Shown: piece by piece, positions 1-11,200 of the stretch
Layout: every line of letters begins with the position of its first letter
Numbering within the stretch: the stretch's first letter is position 1
Assembly (NCBI GenBank): GCA_004335835.1
Contig: RWJK01001368.1
Span: forward strand, 1-64,000
Length of the DNA: 64,000 bases
DNA from: Scenedesmus sp. ARA3
Lineage: Eukaryota > Chlorophyta > Chlorophyceae > Sphaeropleales > Scenedesmaceae
Direction: 5' to 3'
Program-made: the position numbers and the translations under genes
Notes under the pieces: generated by a model
The model's input: the letters and a program-made list of their open reading frames with translations, nothing else
Database searches by the model: none
Told to the model about the DNA's origin: nothing

Positions 1-344
1 ACGCATGGGAGCGTCGCTTCGCTGATCTGGCCGAGTTTGTGGCCAAGCGTGGCCACCGGCCGCGCCGCACTGCGCCCGAGGACGCGGAGCGCCACCTGCA
101 CTACTGGATGGGCCAGCAGCAGCGCAAGCTGGGCCACAACGAGCTGCCACGTGATCAGGCTGATAAGCTTGAGGCGCTGCTGGCGCGCACCAAGGGCAAG
201 AAGGTGGAAGGGGGCGGCGGCGGTGGCGGCGGAAGCAGCCGCAAGGCCGGCGGCCGCAAGAAGCGCGCGGCGGCTGACACCGGCAGCGGCGACAGCGAGG
301 ATGAGGCGGCTGCACAGGCTGTGGAGGATGATGGGGATGATTAG
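1..344 (+). CDS. Helicase-associated (HA) domain protein, 3' end only
   Basis: The reading frame is open from the window edge (first full codon at position 3) to a TAG stop at 342-344, so only the last exon or part of it is present. The visible part starts with a tryptophan followed by FADLAEFVAKRGHRP, then HYWMGQQQRKLGHNELP. This spacing of aromatic, 'LxxFxxxxGHxxP', 'WxxxQR' and a closing Leu-rich helix is the pattern of the helicase-associated domain (Pfam HA type), often found as tandem repeats in algal and bacterial proteins. The tail is basic then acidic: a glycine run, KAGGRKKR (possible NLS), and a Ser/Asp/Glu end. The upstream domains lie outside the window, so the whole-protein function is unknown. 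Confidence 0.72.
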   Translation, partial: AWERRFADLAEFVAKRGHRPRRTAPEDAERHLHYWMGQQQRKLGHNELPRDQADKLEALLARTKGKKVEGGGGGGGGSSRKAGGRKKRAAADTGSGDSEDEAAAQAVEDDGDD

Positions 345-2177
345 GATGATTGACGCGGCGGCTGCAGCTGTGCGTTCAGCTGTGCTGCTGTGTGAGCGGG
401 CCTGCGGCGGAGTTGTCGGTGGGCGGCAGGTGGCACTCGGCTGCAGGACATGTCTTGGAGCATGATCGCCTTGAGCCTGCACGTTGCTGTGTGTGATGTG
501 GTTGTGCGGTGGCGCGGCATGGTGTTCTGCTGGGTGCATGGCTTGTATGCAGCATGCAGGCGGCAACAGGCTGCGGCTGTACACAGAGGCATACCTCCTC
601 CTGGTGGCAGCGATATGTGCTGCTTACTGGGGCGTGCTGCTGTGCTAGGCTGGCGCACAGAGAAAGGAAAGGAAAGCAGGCGGCTGACAGTTTGATCAGA
701 CAGCTGTGGTTGCTGCTGTCTTGTAAGTGAAACAGCCTGCATGAGAGTGAGTGGTGGCTCAAGTGGGGCTGGGTGAGATAGATGGAAGCCACGCCCATCT
801 ATGTGGGTGGTTTGGGGTTCTGGGGTTGCGACTGCCGCAGGGCAGCGCCTGGGGTGCCAGTTTGCTGGCTCGACATTGTTGCGTATACAATTGATTTGGA
901 TGGCGGGTATTGACTAGAGCGTGTATGATGTGGCATACTAGCATGCGGCGAGCCTCGCGGTGGCTTGTTGATGGAGTCTTTCAATGCTCAGAGTTAGAGC
1001 TCGGCGCCGTGATGGCAGCATCAACGACGTTGCGAGCACCCACCAACCCTGCTCAGCCAAGCCCTATGAGGCTGTCTGCTGTTGGCTTCAGGATTTCAGG
1101 ATACATTGTTGCGGCTGGAGTGGCAGTATGCACACCATGGCTGGTGCGGGAGTGTGATCAAATTGCTGCGGCGCTGCGATGCCAGGATCCTCCGGAGGCG
1201 CAGTGTTTGTTGGCAGCCGCTTTGAGCATACTCGGGCCTGGGCGCTGCTCCATGCCAGCGTCATGCCGTGTGCCAAGCATCCCTCGCCGGTCGCACGCGG
1301 GCCTGGCTGGCATGATGTGCATACGCTGTTGTGTGTGCTGCATGCACACTTTGCTGTTTTGCTAGCTACCAACCTACCTATAGGTACCGCTTGCCGAGGT
1401 TGCAGCGCTGCTGCTCATTACAATACATGCTTGCGTGTAAATCACAGCTGCACGCGTCAGCATTTAAGTCGCACAACTGCACGCTGCATGCCTGCTGTCA
1501 AGTTTGCATGCCCCATAGCGCGGTTTGCTTGGAGCCTGCATGCGGCTAATTTGTGCCAATGTTGCGTGCTGCAGCTGGCACATAATGTTGCGTGGCTGCA
1601 GGCTGGCTGAGGTGTTGGACCTGCCCAGAGCTTTTAGTTTGAAGCTTGTTCGTGGTGTAAACCAGGGGATTACAATGAATTGCAGCGGACAGCTGCTCCA
1701 TGATTGCACCCACATTCAGCTGATGCAGGAGTACTTGTCAGGCTGTGCTGCAGCTTAGGCTTATGAGCCACACCGACAAAGTCTGTGTCAGCGAGTTACC
1801 CATCTGTAGCAGCTGAAACGAGCCGGTAGTCTCGGGCGCTGACACATCAGCAGGCTTGTGCAGTGTTGTCAGCGGGGTGCAGAGGCCCACCACCTCACAG
1901 ACTGGTGCTGTGCATGCACGCCGTGAACGATCGTGAAACATTTGCTTTGCTTTCTGACAAAACCGGGCTATAAACAGTGTATCACATCCTTTCGTGGGAC
2001 TGTGCCTGAACCGTGATGTGTCTGTAGGCTGTTCCGACTCGAATGTTGCGCCAAACGAAGTTTTCAGAAACATAGATTTGCCTCTCGGCGCGTAGCGGGG
2101 CTCTCACATCTAGCACTGAGCACAGCAGCAGCAACAGCACTGGGGTCCCTGCATCAGCCTAGCAAGGGCCGACCGGC
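345..2177 (+). other. 3' UTR of the HA-domain gene, then intergenic and promoter DNA
   Basis: No convincing coding sequence was found; the short ORFs here have no recognisable motif. Up to about 1740 the plus strand is strongly G+T-rich, like other sense-strand UTR and intron DNA in this window, so transcription probably continues well past the stop. TGTAA motifs occur at 722-726, 1436-1440 and 1656-1660. The last ~400 bases lose this skew and presumably hold the promoter of the WD40 gene. No clear TATA box was identified. Confidence 0.5.
722..726 (+). terminator. Candidate poly(A) signal TGTAA of the HA-domain gene
   Basis: This is the first TGTAA after the stop codon, about 380 bases downstream. 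TGTAA is the usual chlorophyte nuclear polyadenylation signal. Further copies at 1436 and 1656 are alternatives. Confidence 0.4.
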
Positions 2178-5100
2178 ATGGCGGACGATGCAGTGGACTT
2201 GACAGGCGAGGAGGCAGCAGATGGTGGCTACAGCAGGGCCAGCAGCAGCTGTGCCCCCTCTGGCTTCCTGTCTGGCCTGGCTGAGTGCGACAGCTGCAGT
2301 GAAGATGAGCAACCTGTGGAGGAGTTCCTGCAAGATGAACATGAGCTGGCAGACACAACAGCACGACAGCACGAGGAGGATGGGCGGGACCTGCAGGGCA
2401 TCCCTTGGGGCAGGCTGCAGGTGCGGCACACCATCAAAACACCATCAAAGCTGGCACATGCGCAGTACAGCACATGCATTCACAGAAGCATGCTGGCCTC
2501 CCAGCTTGCATGTTGATGCACCAGGGGCACCTACAGGCACGCATGCGCAGTAACATGTTGCTGTCCTGCATTCAGTCCAGCAGCAGCTGCAGCAGCAGCT
2601 GGCCAGCGGCGCCTGCTGCATCAGCAGCCAGACCTCCAGCAAAAGGGCAGCCCTTTTCAGCCGCTGCAGACTCTGCAACTTCCGCACACCCACATTCGCA
2701 GCCTGCCGCAAACATACAATCTGCTCCCATGCATCATGCTGAGCAGCCTGACGGCCTCACCGTCCTCCGCACCCCGCCAGGTCTCCCGTGACCGCTACCG
2801 CCAGCAGCGCCTGCAGCAGTACCGCAACTACATGAACTGCATTCCCGACGAGGACTGGGACGCAGTGCGCGCCGAACTCGTTGCGCCCTGGCCGCAGCCG
2901 CGCCCGCTGCCGCGCCAGCGCGCCAGCTACCGCTTTGTGCGCAACTGGCGCGGCGTGCCCAGCAGCATCGTGCACTTCCAGCTGCGCAACCTGCTGTGGG
3001 CCGCCAGCGCGCACGACGTGTTTGTGGTGTACGACAACCGCGTGCAGCACTGGAACAGCGCAATGCGGCGCTGTGAGGATGTGCTGGACCTGCGCGGCGC
3101 GCCCAAGGGGCCGCGCCTGCCCAGCATGGGGCGTGTGCAGGTGCGGGCGGTGCGCTGTGTGCGGCTCGGGCTGAGGTTGCGGAGGAGCTGTGTGAGAGCT
3201 TGCTGGGTTCAGCATATGTAGCAGAGCGGGCTCTGGGTGATACAGGTTGCAGCATGTAGGGAGGAGGTGTGGCAGGTGGAGGTTGTATGAGTGCGTGGCT
3301 TCTGTTCGCGTCATGGTGCCCATGTATGCGGCTGCACGCTGTCACTTGCATGCATCTCGCTGCAGCTGCAGCTGGACCCCAGCCTTGGTATCTCAAGCAA
3401 GCCGCTAACCGCCCCTGCTGCTGCTGCCGCCGCTGCTGCTGCCGGCCTGGCTGCTGCTGTGTGTTTTCAGGTGAGCACGCTGGCTGTGTCGTGTGGGCTG
3501 CTTGCTGCTGGGGGCTTCACCGGGGAGCTGGTGCTGGGGCGGCTGGCACGGCGCGAGCCTGAGGCCTGCTGGGGCGATGAGGACAGCGAGTATGGAGAGG
3601 ACGAGGAGCAACCAGGGAGTGACGCGCAGCAGCGGCAGCAGCAGGGTGCTGGGCAAGGAAGCAGCAGCAGCATGGGTGCCGCGGGCGCATCTGCAGTTGC
3701 AGGCTTCCAGCAGCAGCAGCAGCAGCAGCAATGGGTGCATAGCTGTCAGGAGTTGCCGCTTTGGACAGCTGCAGGCAGCAGCTGCAGCAGCAGGCCGGGC
3801 CAGTGCAGCCAGAGCTGCCAGGCTGCTGTGCTGCTGACGGCTGCCTGCAGGCACCACGCAGCAGCAGCGCAGCAGTACGTGTGGAGCTGGGAGCAGCAGC
3901 AGCCAGGCTTTAGGCGGCAACCACCTCAGCAGCAGCAGCAGCAGTGCGCGCAGCTGCAGCAGCAGCAGCAGCAGCAGCAACCTTGGCAGCAGCATCGCTG
4001 CGGGGGACAGCAGCAGCAGGGGCCACCTGTAGGGCCCTCCAATCGACACGGCTCTTCACCACTGCAAGAACAGCGCTGCTGGCAGGAGCGTGGGCAGCAG
4101 CGGCATCACCACCCGCAGCAGCAGCAGCAGCAGCAGCCGCAGCAGCATGAGGAGCATGAGGCGCTGATGGGTGCTGCTGGCCCAGCAGCATGCGAGGTGC
4201 TGCACAGCTGCCGCGTCACGCAGAGCGAGAACGGCATCACCAATGGCATAGAGATCTTTGACTCATGTGAGTGGCCGGGCCAGGGCCGTGGAGGGGCGGC
4301 AGTGGCGGCCTGGTCTGCGCAAGCAGCACCTCGCACCAGCATTGCTGGCAAGATGTGCATGCAAGGGGCTGCTGTGACGTTAGTTTCCGCTGTTTTGGAT
4401 CAGGTGCAGCCTGGCATTGCATATGCGTCTTACTGCTCCGGGCGGGACGCTAGTAAAGAAGAGCATGCCAGCCTCGCCCCAGCCCTGCATTCCTGCAGCT
4501 TGCTCAACCCTTTTTTCCTTCCCTGCCGTGCTTGGCTGCAACTGCCTCCACCTCCCTCCTGACACCCATCTCTGCCTGCTGGCATCCCGCCCTCCTGCCG
4601 CACTGCTGCTGCCACGCCTGCTGCCGCCTGCAGGCAGCTTTGGCTGCTGCGTGATGACCTCCAACAACGACTGCTGCGTGCGCCTGTTTGACGTGGCCGG
4701 CATGCGCCCGCGGCAGCGCCTCGCCTTCCCTTTTGCGGTCAACTACGCCACTGCGCGGCCGGACGGCGCGGGGCTGGGCGGTGGGCCGCTGCTGGCTGTG
4801 GTGGGCGATGACCCGCTGACGTGGCTCATGGACTGCAGGAGCGGCCTGGAGGTGGGTGGCTGCGGCTGCTGACGGAGAGTTTGCAGTTGCATGGGAGTGC
4901 GCTGTGTGAGAGGTGGGGTGGGGTGCAGTGGGGGTGGGGGCTGGGGGTGCTGCGTAAGGGTGCTGGCAGCAAGCAAGCAAGCAAGCAGCACACAGAGAGG
5001 GACAATCCGTCAGCAGCTGTCGGGCGCTGAGCGTGTGTTGTGCTTGGTGATGCGGGAGACGGCGGGCCTAATGTGACCGCTGGCTCAAAGCAAGGAATGC

Positions 5101-5650
5101 AATGGCCTGGCATGTCGGGCCGCTCGTTCTGGGTTGCCACTGTTTGTCTGAGCATGCACAGCAGCTGCCATCCCCGTGCTGCTTGCACCCCTCTGCTGCT
5201 CTGCTCGCATCTCACCACTCACAAAGCATCTACCGGCTGCCCTGCCACTGTCCTGCTCAGGTCATGAAGCTGGAAGGCCACCGGGACTTCTCCTTTGCTG
5301 TGGAGTGGCACCCAGCCGGCCAGCTGCTGGCCACAGGCAACCAGGACAGCACCACACGCGTGTGGGATGTGCGGCAGCCCAGCAGCCCGCTCGCGGTGCT
5401 GGGCGGCAGCATGGGCGCCATCCGCTCCCTGCGCTTCAGCCCTGACGGCAGCTGCCTGGCTGCAGCAGAGCCGGCCGACTTTGTGCACGTGTATGACGTG
5501 GCGTCTGGCTTCAGCAGGGTGCAGGAGATCGACCTGTTTGGCGAGGTGGCGGGGGTTAGCTTCAGCCCGGATGCGTCCGCGCTGTTTGTGGCGATCAGCG
5601 ACAGCATGTACAGCAGCCTGCTGCAGTACCAGCGCGCGCCGCTGGTCTGA
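2178..5650 (+). CDS. WD40 repeat protein of the plant/fungal DUF2415 type (At1g36070/At1g78070-like)
   Basis: Five exons: 2178-2420, 2781-3140, 3471-4266, 4634-4851 and 5261-5650; 668 aa. All introns are GT-AG and all phases agree. The protein matches the order of the plant WD40 family that includes Arabidopsis At1g78070: LQGIPWGRLQVSRDRYR near residue 73, SSIVHFQLRNLLWA in exon 2, TLAVSCGLLAAGGFTGEL at the start of exon 3, MTSNNDCCVRLFD in exon 4, and the blades GHRDFSFAVEWHPAGQLLA, GNQDSTTRVWDVR and PADFVHVYDVASG in exon 5. The molecular role of the family is poorly defined. The odd feature is a Gln-rich segment of about 200 residues (roughly 232-445) inside the propeller, where the plant proteins are short. 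The start codon is the first ATG in frame and begins an acidic N-terminus. Confidence 0.9.
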
Positions 5651-6830
5651 TGGTGATGCACGCTTGATGCGGGGGCTGCTGCAGCTGCAGGCAAAGCCGT
5701 GAAGTGCTGGAGGCCGGCAAACGATCCACAGGCCACGCAGGATTGAAGACACGTTGTCGGGCATAGTGTTTTTTATGTAGTCTGGTGTGCTGCGATGTGC
5801 TGTGCGCATTAAAGCTGCTTTTTAGTTACCTGATTCCAGGGTTGGGGCAGCAGCAAGTATCGTCATGCCTCCAGCTGCCAGATTTCACCTGATTGGTGGG
5901 GTGTGGTTCTGCGTCCACTCCCAAGGAAAATGTGTATAATAGCATGCTATAGGTGTGTAGGAGTGTTGTTGCAGCGCTCTCATTAGCCAGGCAGGGGCAG
6001 CAACTGTGTTAACGGCCTTTTGTTGTCCGTTGATTGTTGATATGCTGACGGGGCATGCAAAGGGTTAAGCACGTGCGTGCACGACAATGGCGGCGCTCTT
6101 GGCGTGGGGGCAGGGCCATGCTGCAGTCCTGTCAATTGCACGTGGTCAGGCATCCAGGCTTGCTAGTGGCAGCAGACTCGTTGCTTTTTGGCAGCAGGTT
6201 GGCTGCAGCACTCAACTGGTGCACCGCAGGCTGGGCAGGCGCAGCTGTGTCGATGCTACCAGCCCGTCAGCAGCTTGACTGCTTGCACCCCCCAGGGCTA
6301 TGGTGCATGCTTGCAGGCAGGGCTACCACACGCTCCAGCAGGCCAAGAATTGCATATCATGGTGGGCCGGTGCCTTTGCATTAGCCGCATACATGTGGCT
6401 GACCTGCATGTCTATTACGTGCTGCATCCAGCAGTGCTGCCACTGTTTCAGCATGGCTGTGCAGCTGCGCTTGTTGGTGTTAGTGCCGCCGCCACTCACA
6501 TGCATGCGTGTTCAGTTCACTGTTTGTACACTGTTTCCATAGCACAACAGTTGCCTTATAGTGCCGTACACTGTGCAGCATAGCATAGTGCTAGGCCTGT
6601 TAATTGCACTGAAGGTTGCATACAGCTTTATGTAGCGTGTACAGCACTGACGTTGTCGCCCCTGCATCATGCCATGGTAAGTGGCAGAGCAGTGACAGGA
6701 GCTGCCATTTTGATTGTAGCAATTGTAACACCGCAGATGACGTTGCTGTTGCCCTTGTGGTATCATGGTACTCATGTTTCCTCTTGTCTAGACAGCAGCG
6801 GACTTGTTGTAACATGTTACTTCAGTAAAA
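5651..6830 (+). other. Probable long 3' UTR of the WD40 gene
   Basis: No coding sequence was recognised. The plus strand stays G+T-rich from the stop codon to about 6,830, where the skew abruptly inverts. Two TGTAA motifs (6724-6728 and 6808-6812) lie just before the inversion, so a 3' UTR of about 1.1 kb is the simplest reading. Confidence 0.5.
6724..6812 (+). terminator. Pair of TGTAA poly(A) signals at the end of the WD40 transcription unit
   Basis: TGTAA is at 6724-6728 and again at 6808-6812. The positions coincide with the end of the plus-strand G+T skew, which supports use as polyadenylation signals. Confidence 0.45.
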
Positions 6831-7070
6831 ATGGCCGTTCATCGTGAACAGATCGTGACAACATGCACGATGCGCAAGTTGCGACAACATTATTTCACCG
6901 TGTACACCACAACCAACAGCTGCGCAGCTCGTGCCAGACTTGTCCCCTCGGGGTGACGCTGCTGGCACCCCACACCAGCACAAACAATGCAGGAGCCACA
7001 CCAGTGTGCTGGGCACATCTGCATGGAGCATCACCCCATGGCTGCAGCCACTGCAACAACGGCAGGTGGC

Positions 7071-7108
7071 ACAGTGGGACACTGTGTGACACAGTGGGAC
7101 ACTGTGCG
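7071..7108. repeat. Two-copy 20-bp tandem repeat, each copy a hairpin
   Basis: Two adjacent copies begin at 7071 and 7091. Each contains CACAGTG, three bases, then CACTGTG, a perfect 7-bp inverted repeat, so either strand can form two neighbouring stem-loops. Confidence 0.7.
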
Positions 7109-8144
7109 CAAGCCTGCCTGTGCTGCACAACATGCCACGCATGCCGAGGAATGGACTGCCAGTCGCCTCGCAACGCTGCGACAAGGCTGACGCGATCCAG
7201 TCGCAACTGCCGCTGTGGTGGCAGCGGCCAACACTGCAAGAATAGTATGATAATCTGCGTCGGTGGAGGCTGGGCAGCAACGCGCTGCGTGTCGCCAGCG
7301 ATGCGCTGGCCAGCGCAGCAAGTTGCTGCACTGGCACAGAATGCCTGGGCAGTGCTGCTGGGACCCTCTGCCAGCGGACGCGTGGCAGCATACAGATGAG
7401 GTGCCCATGCATGCATGCAACGGCAGCCATCACGGCTGCTCGTTGAGTGGCTGGGGGTGGGACATAAAGTGGCTTGGACAGTTCGCTGCAGGCCACCCGC
7501 TGACCAGCCCCTGGCACAAGCTTTGCATCGGCGCAGACACAGCCTTGCTGGCAACCAGCTGTCAACCATAACAGGATGATCAGCGGAGCAATGGAGCCGG
7601 ACATGCCACGCAGTACTACTGCACTTGTGTGGTGATACTGCATGGCCCACGATGGTGGCAAATACGTCGCTCTGCACCCTCATGATCATGATAATAACAC
7701 CAACAGATCCAGGATACTACCAGACACGTCACAACCTGAGTCACCAGCGCATCCAATACATGTAGCGTGTGTCACGGCAAGCCCTTCTGCGGCTTGGGTG
7801 CAGCAGTGACAACTGCCGACACATACGTACGCGCCTCAGGCCCTGCCGCCGCCGCCGCCGCTGCAATGCTCAGCGTGCCAGCAGGCGCAGCCTGCCAACC
7901 AACTGCTTCCAATTGATAAGAATATGTAAACAGTTCATATGCAGAAGTTTCAAGCAAGGCTGTGTGCTTGCTTCAAGACAGCAGCGCTGTCTGGAGGAAA
8001 CATAGCATCATACACCACCGCTGATGTTGTACCTTCTCAAACAGATAGTAGGCAGTACACAATCAACTGCCTTTGGATGACAGCCCTGGTGGACACACAT
8101 TCAAGTCAACAGGGATCAGGCCTTGACCCTGCCTGCCTCCAGCA

Positions 8145-8234
8145 ATCTGCGTGCCCAGGCAATTGCCAAATGCACTCTCTTGCGCCACAGCAGGAACGCT
8201 AATATCTGCGTGCCCAGGCAATTGCCAGATGCAC
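8145..8234. repeat. Direct repeat of 31 bp, two copies 59 bp apart
   Basis: Copies lie at 8145-8175 and 8204-8234 and differ at one position (A versus G). The core GTGCCCAGGCAATTGCC is identical. No coding sequence covers them, and they are too few and too close to suggest a known mobile element. Confidence 0.75.
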
Positions 8235-11200
8235 AGCGACTATCCACTTTTGTGATGGCAGCCCTGCTGAATGGCAACACAACACGCAAGCAGGCCTGCC
8301 AGACAGGCACGCACAGCACACACAAGGCATGTGGGGTGGCGCAACATCGAGGCGCAACATTGAAGTAACTTGATGTAGCCTCAAGAGTACGAGTGTGCAC
8401 GCTGTCGGACCCCTTGACCCTGCCCCAACAGCTTCCCTTGTGCGTGTGCGGCGTGTCCATGCAGGTCACCACTCACAGGACCGCCGGTGCTGTGGCCTGC
8501 CACCAACAACCCACTGCGCAGCCTGCGCTGAGCACTGCTCATGCCCAGCGCAGGTGCTGTATGTGGGAGCAGCAGCCAGCCTGCACAGCTCAGACGAATT
8601 GGTATGCAGCGGCAGCCTGCTTAGCAGGCCTAAGACAAAAAGACAGATCGCCTCAAACCAATGGAGCTGAGCAGCTGCATGGTAAGCAGGTCCACTGAAG
8701 GAGCACACACGTGCTTACGAGCCACAGGCTCACCAGCCCAACTGGCTGCTGCAACCAACAGCTGTTGAGCCACGTGCACCAGAGCCCCTTCTGCCTTGCT
8801 TTGCGCGTGTTGCACACGCGCCAGTACTTGGGATGGTGTGCAAGTGCTGGTATCACATGCAGCGCCACTACACGGATGATAGATGCACCACAGAGTGCCG
8901 CCGGGTGCAAACGTGGCGACTCACTTTGTCGTGCGAGAAATGCATGCAAGAATAGTCATGTGCTGCGCCCAAGCTGTGCTCTGATGCATCATGTCGATCC
9001 CGCCTACGCTTTCCTGCGTGGCGCTGCTGCCCCAGGACCATCCAAACAATGCAAGCAGACCCCACCATCAAAGCACACACACACACACATCTGCACAGCT
9101 GTAAGCAGCAGCGATTCCATGGTTTGTAGGTGGTGAATCACCACAAGTCGTGTATCACTACCCCGCCAGCAGGCTTGCAAGGCGCATCTGCAAACCAGAC
9201 CCAGGTGTGCTGCATCAAAAAGCCAACCAGGCTAGCATGGCACGCGCGCCACGCAGTGCTGGGCTCGCCCATGCCTCGCCACACAAGACACAGAATGCAC
9301 ATAGGCTGCTGAAATGATTGACAAAGCTGGCACAGGCACCATTACACGCCTGGCAGCTTGCACTTGCAGTGCCTTCATCCCTGCGCGGCATACATTACTA
9401 TATTATTACTGCACAAACCCATCGGGCACAGGTCGCAGCGCCAGCTCTTGTCATGCAGGGCTGTTGCGCGGCTGACGGCTGCCCGCACTGCACAAAACAT
9501 CTGGAGACATTGCGTTATGAGGAGTAACTTAAGACGTAGCACCAAGAAAGGGTCGATTTCTGTGTGCCCACCCTGGTGTAGAAAAAGCCACACACTTCAC
9601 GACCATGCAAGCCCCTTGGATGGCTGAACCAAGCGCAAAGGGGTTGGGCTAGGCATGAAGCCTCGCCAAGTTGACTTCAAATCCTGCAAAACGACACACA
9701 ACAACAGCATGCTGTAGCAACAAGTGCCGGAGCACAGCTACATGCTCAAAACACGCTGCATCGTGCCTGCACAGTGTTGCGCCAAGCTCAAGGCAGCAGT
9801 GCAGAACAACTGGCACTCCGCAGCACCGCTGCCGCAGACAATGGCGGAAAGCCAGCTGTTGTGAATAATTGGAGGGGTGAGGGTGAGAAGTACACCAATG
9901 AAAGTGTCTATCACATTCCAGCGCAGTAGAAGCACTGAATACAGCCTGGCAGTGCATGCCAGGCAGTGAGCAGCACGTGTGCGGCAGGCGACGCGCACCA
10001 GGGGCATTGCCCCTGCTGGCGGCTGCTAGCCTCGCTTGCCAGCCCAGAGCACATCACAGCGCAATGCCCCCGGCATGTGGGAACGCAGGTCAGCAACAAA
10101 CAAGCAAGCAGACCAGCAAACATACAAGCAAGACAGAGAGCATGGCGACCTTGTGAGCCGCGACCAATCACCGCAACAAAGCTGTCGACACCTCGGTTGT
10201 CTGACACACCTGCTGCAAGGCCGGGGCTGTGGCCTGCTGCAGCAGCTGAGGCACATGCCAGGTACGCTGGATGCATGTGCTGACGCCTGCCGCCTTGCAG
10301 ACGTGCCCCACGTGATGTTGCACATCACAGCAGGTGCCAGCAGCCAGAGTACTTAAACAAATTAATGACCCAACCAATCCAGCGCCCAGGAACACGTGCG
10401 TGTGTTCAGCTGCAGATGCGCTTCATCAGAGCATGCGTGTCACACTTGTACCAACTGCAACTGCAGTAACAACATAACCAATCAGCACGCTGGGCAAACC
10501 GCCAGCTTCAAGTACGAGCTGTCGGACCACCCTCTCGCTGCACCGCCACACACCGAGCACAGAACGACGCAGCTGCGCCAGACACAAAGCAGGACTGAAA
10601 ACATGGCACATGCAGCACTGGGACATGAAGGACACCAGGACACAACTCTGGAAAGGATGCAGTACAGCACAAAGCAAGTAAGCAGGGACCAGTCGCCTTC
10701 CTTTGCCTCCTCTGAGCATATGTTGTAAAAGAGTGAGTGTATGTCTGCACAGCGCTGTCAACAATGCACAGCAAGCAAGCAGCTGACGTGACAGCAGCGC
10801 ACAGGTACGACTCAACTTTGGCCTGACGCCCGCGCGCAGCTGCAGGCATCAATGCCTGCACGTGGTGCTGGTGCCTGTCTGATAACAGCCAACATGCAGT
10901 CATAGCAATCAGCCCACAGCAGCTGGGCTTGTACACGCTAGCAGCTACAATCTGGCACCTGCCCTCAACCATGTGCTGTCAACATACAACTCTCACACCA
11001 AAACAAAGCACCTGAACTCTCTCAAAGCCACACTTGCCAGAAGCAAAGTGCAGCGCCTCCCTGACACCATAGCAGGCTGCAGCGCATGCCACTTGTGGCT
11101 GCTTGCTGCCTGTACACAGCTGCTGCACCATGCCGTGGCTGCAACATGCCTTAAACAGGCTGCTGTGGGCAGCAAAGCTTGAGCAACCACAACACAACAC

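Noticed and set aside
3291..4562. A 423-codon plus-strand ORF read as an independent gene
   Set aside because: It is exon 3 of the WD40 gene plus flanking intron sequence in the same frame; the real boundaries follow splice sites at 3471 and 4266.
6822..7689. Two overlapping minus-strand ORFs of 279 and 264 codons
   Set aside because: They overlap in different frames, are Cys/His/Ala-rich without motifs, and lie in a skewed GC-rich spacer where long chance ORFs are expected.
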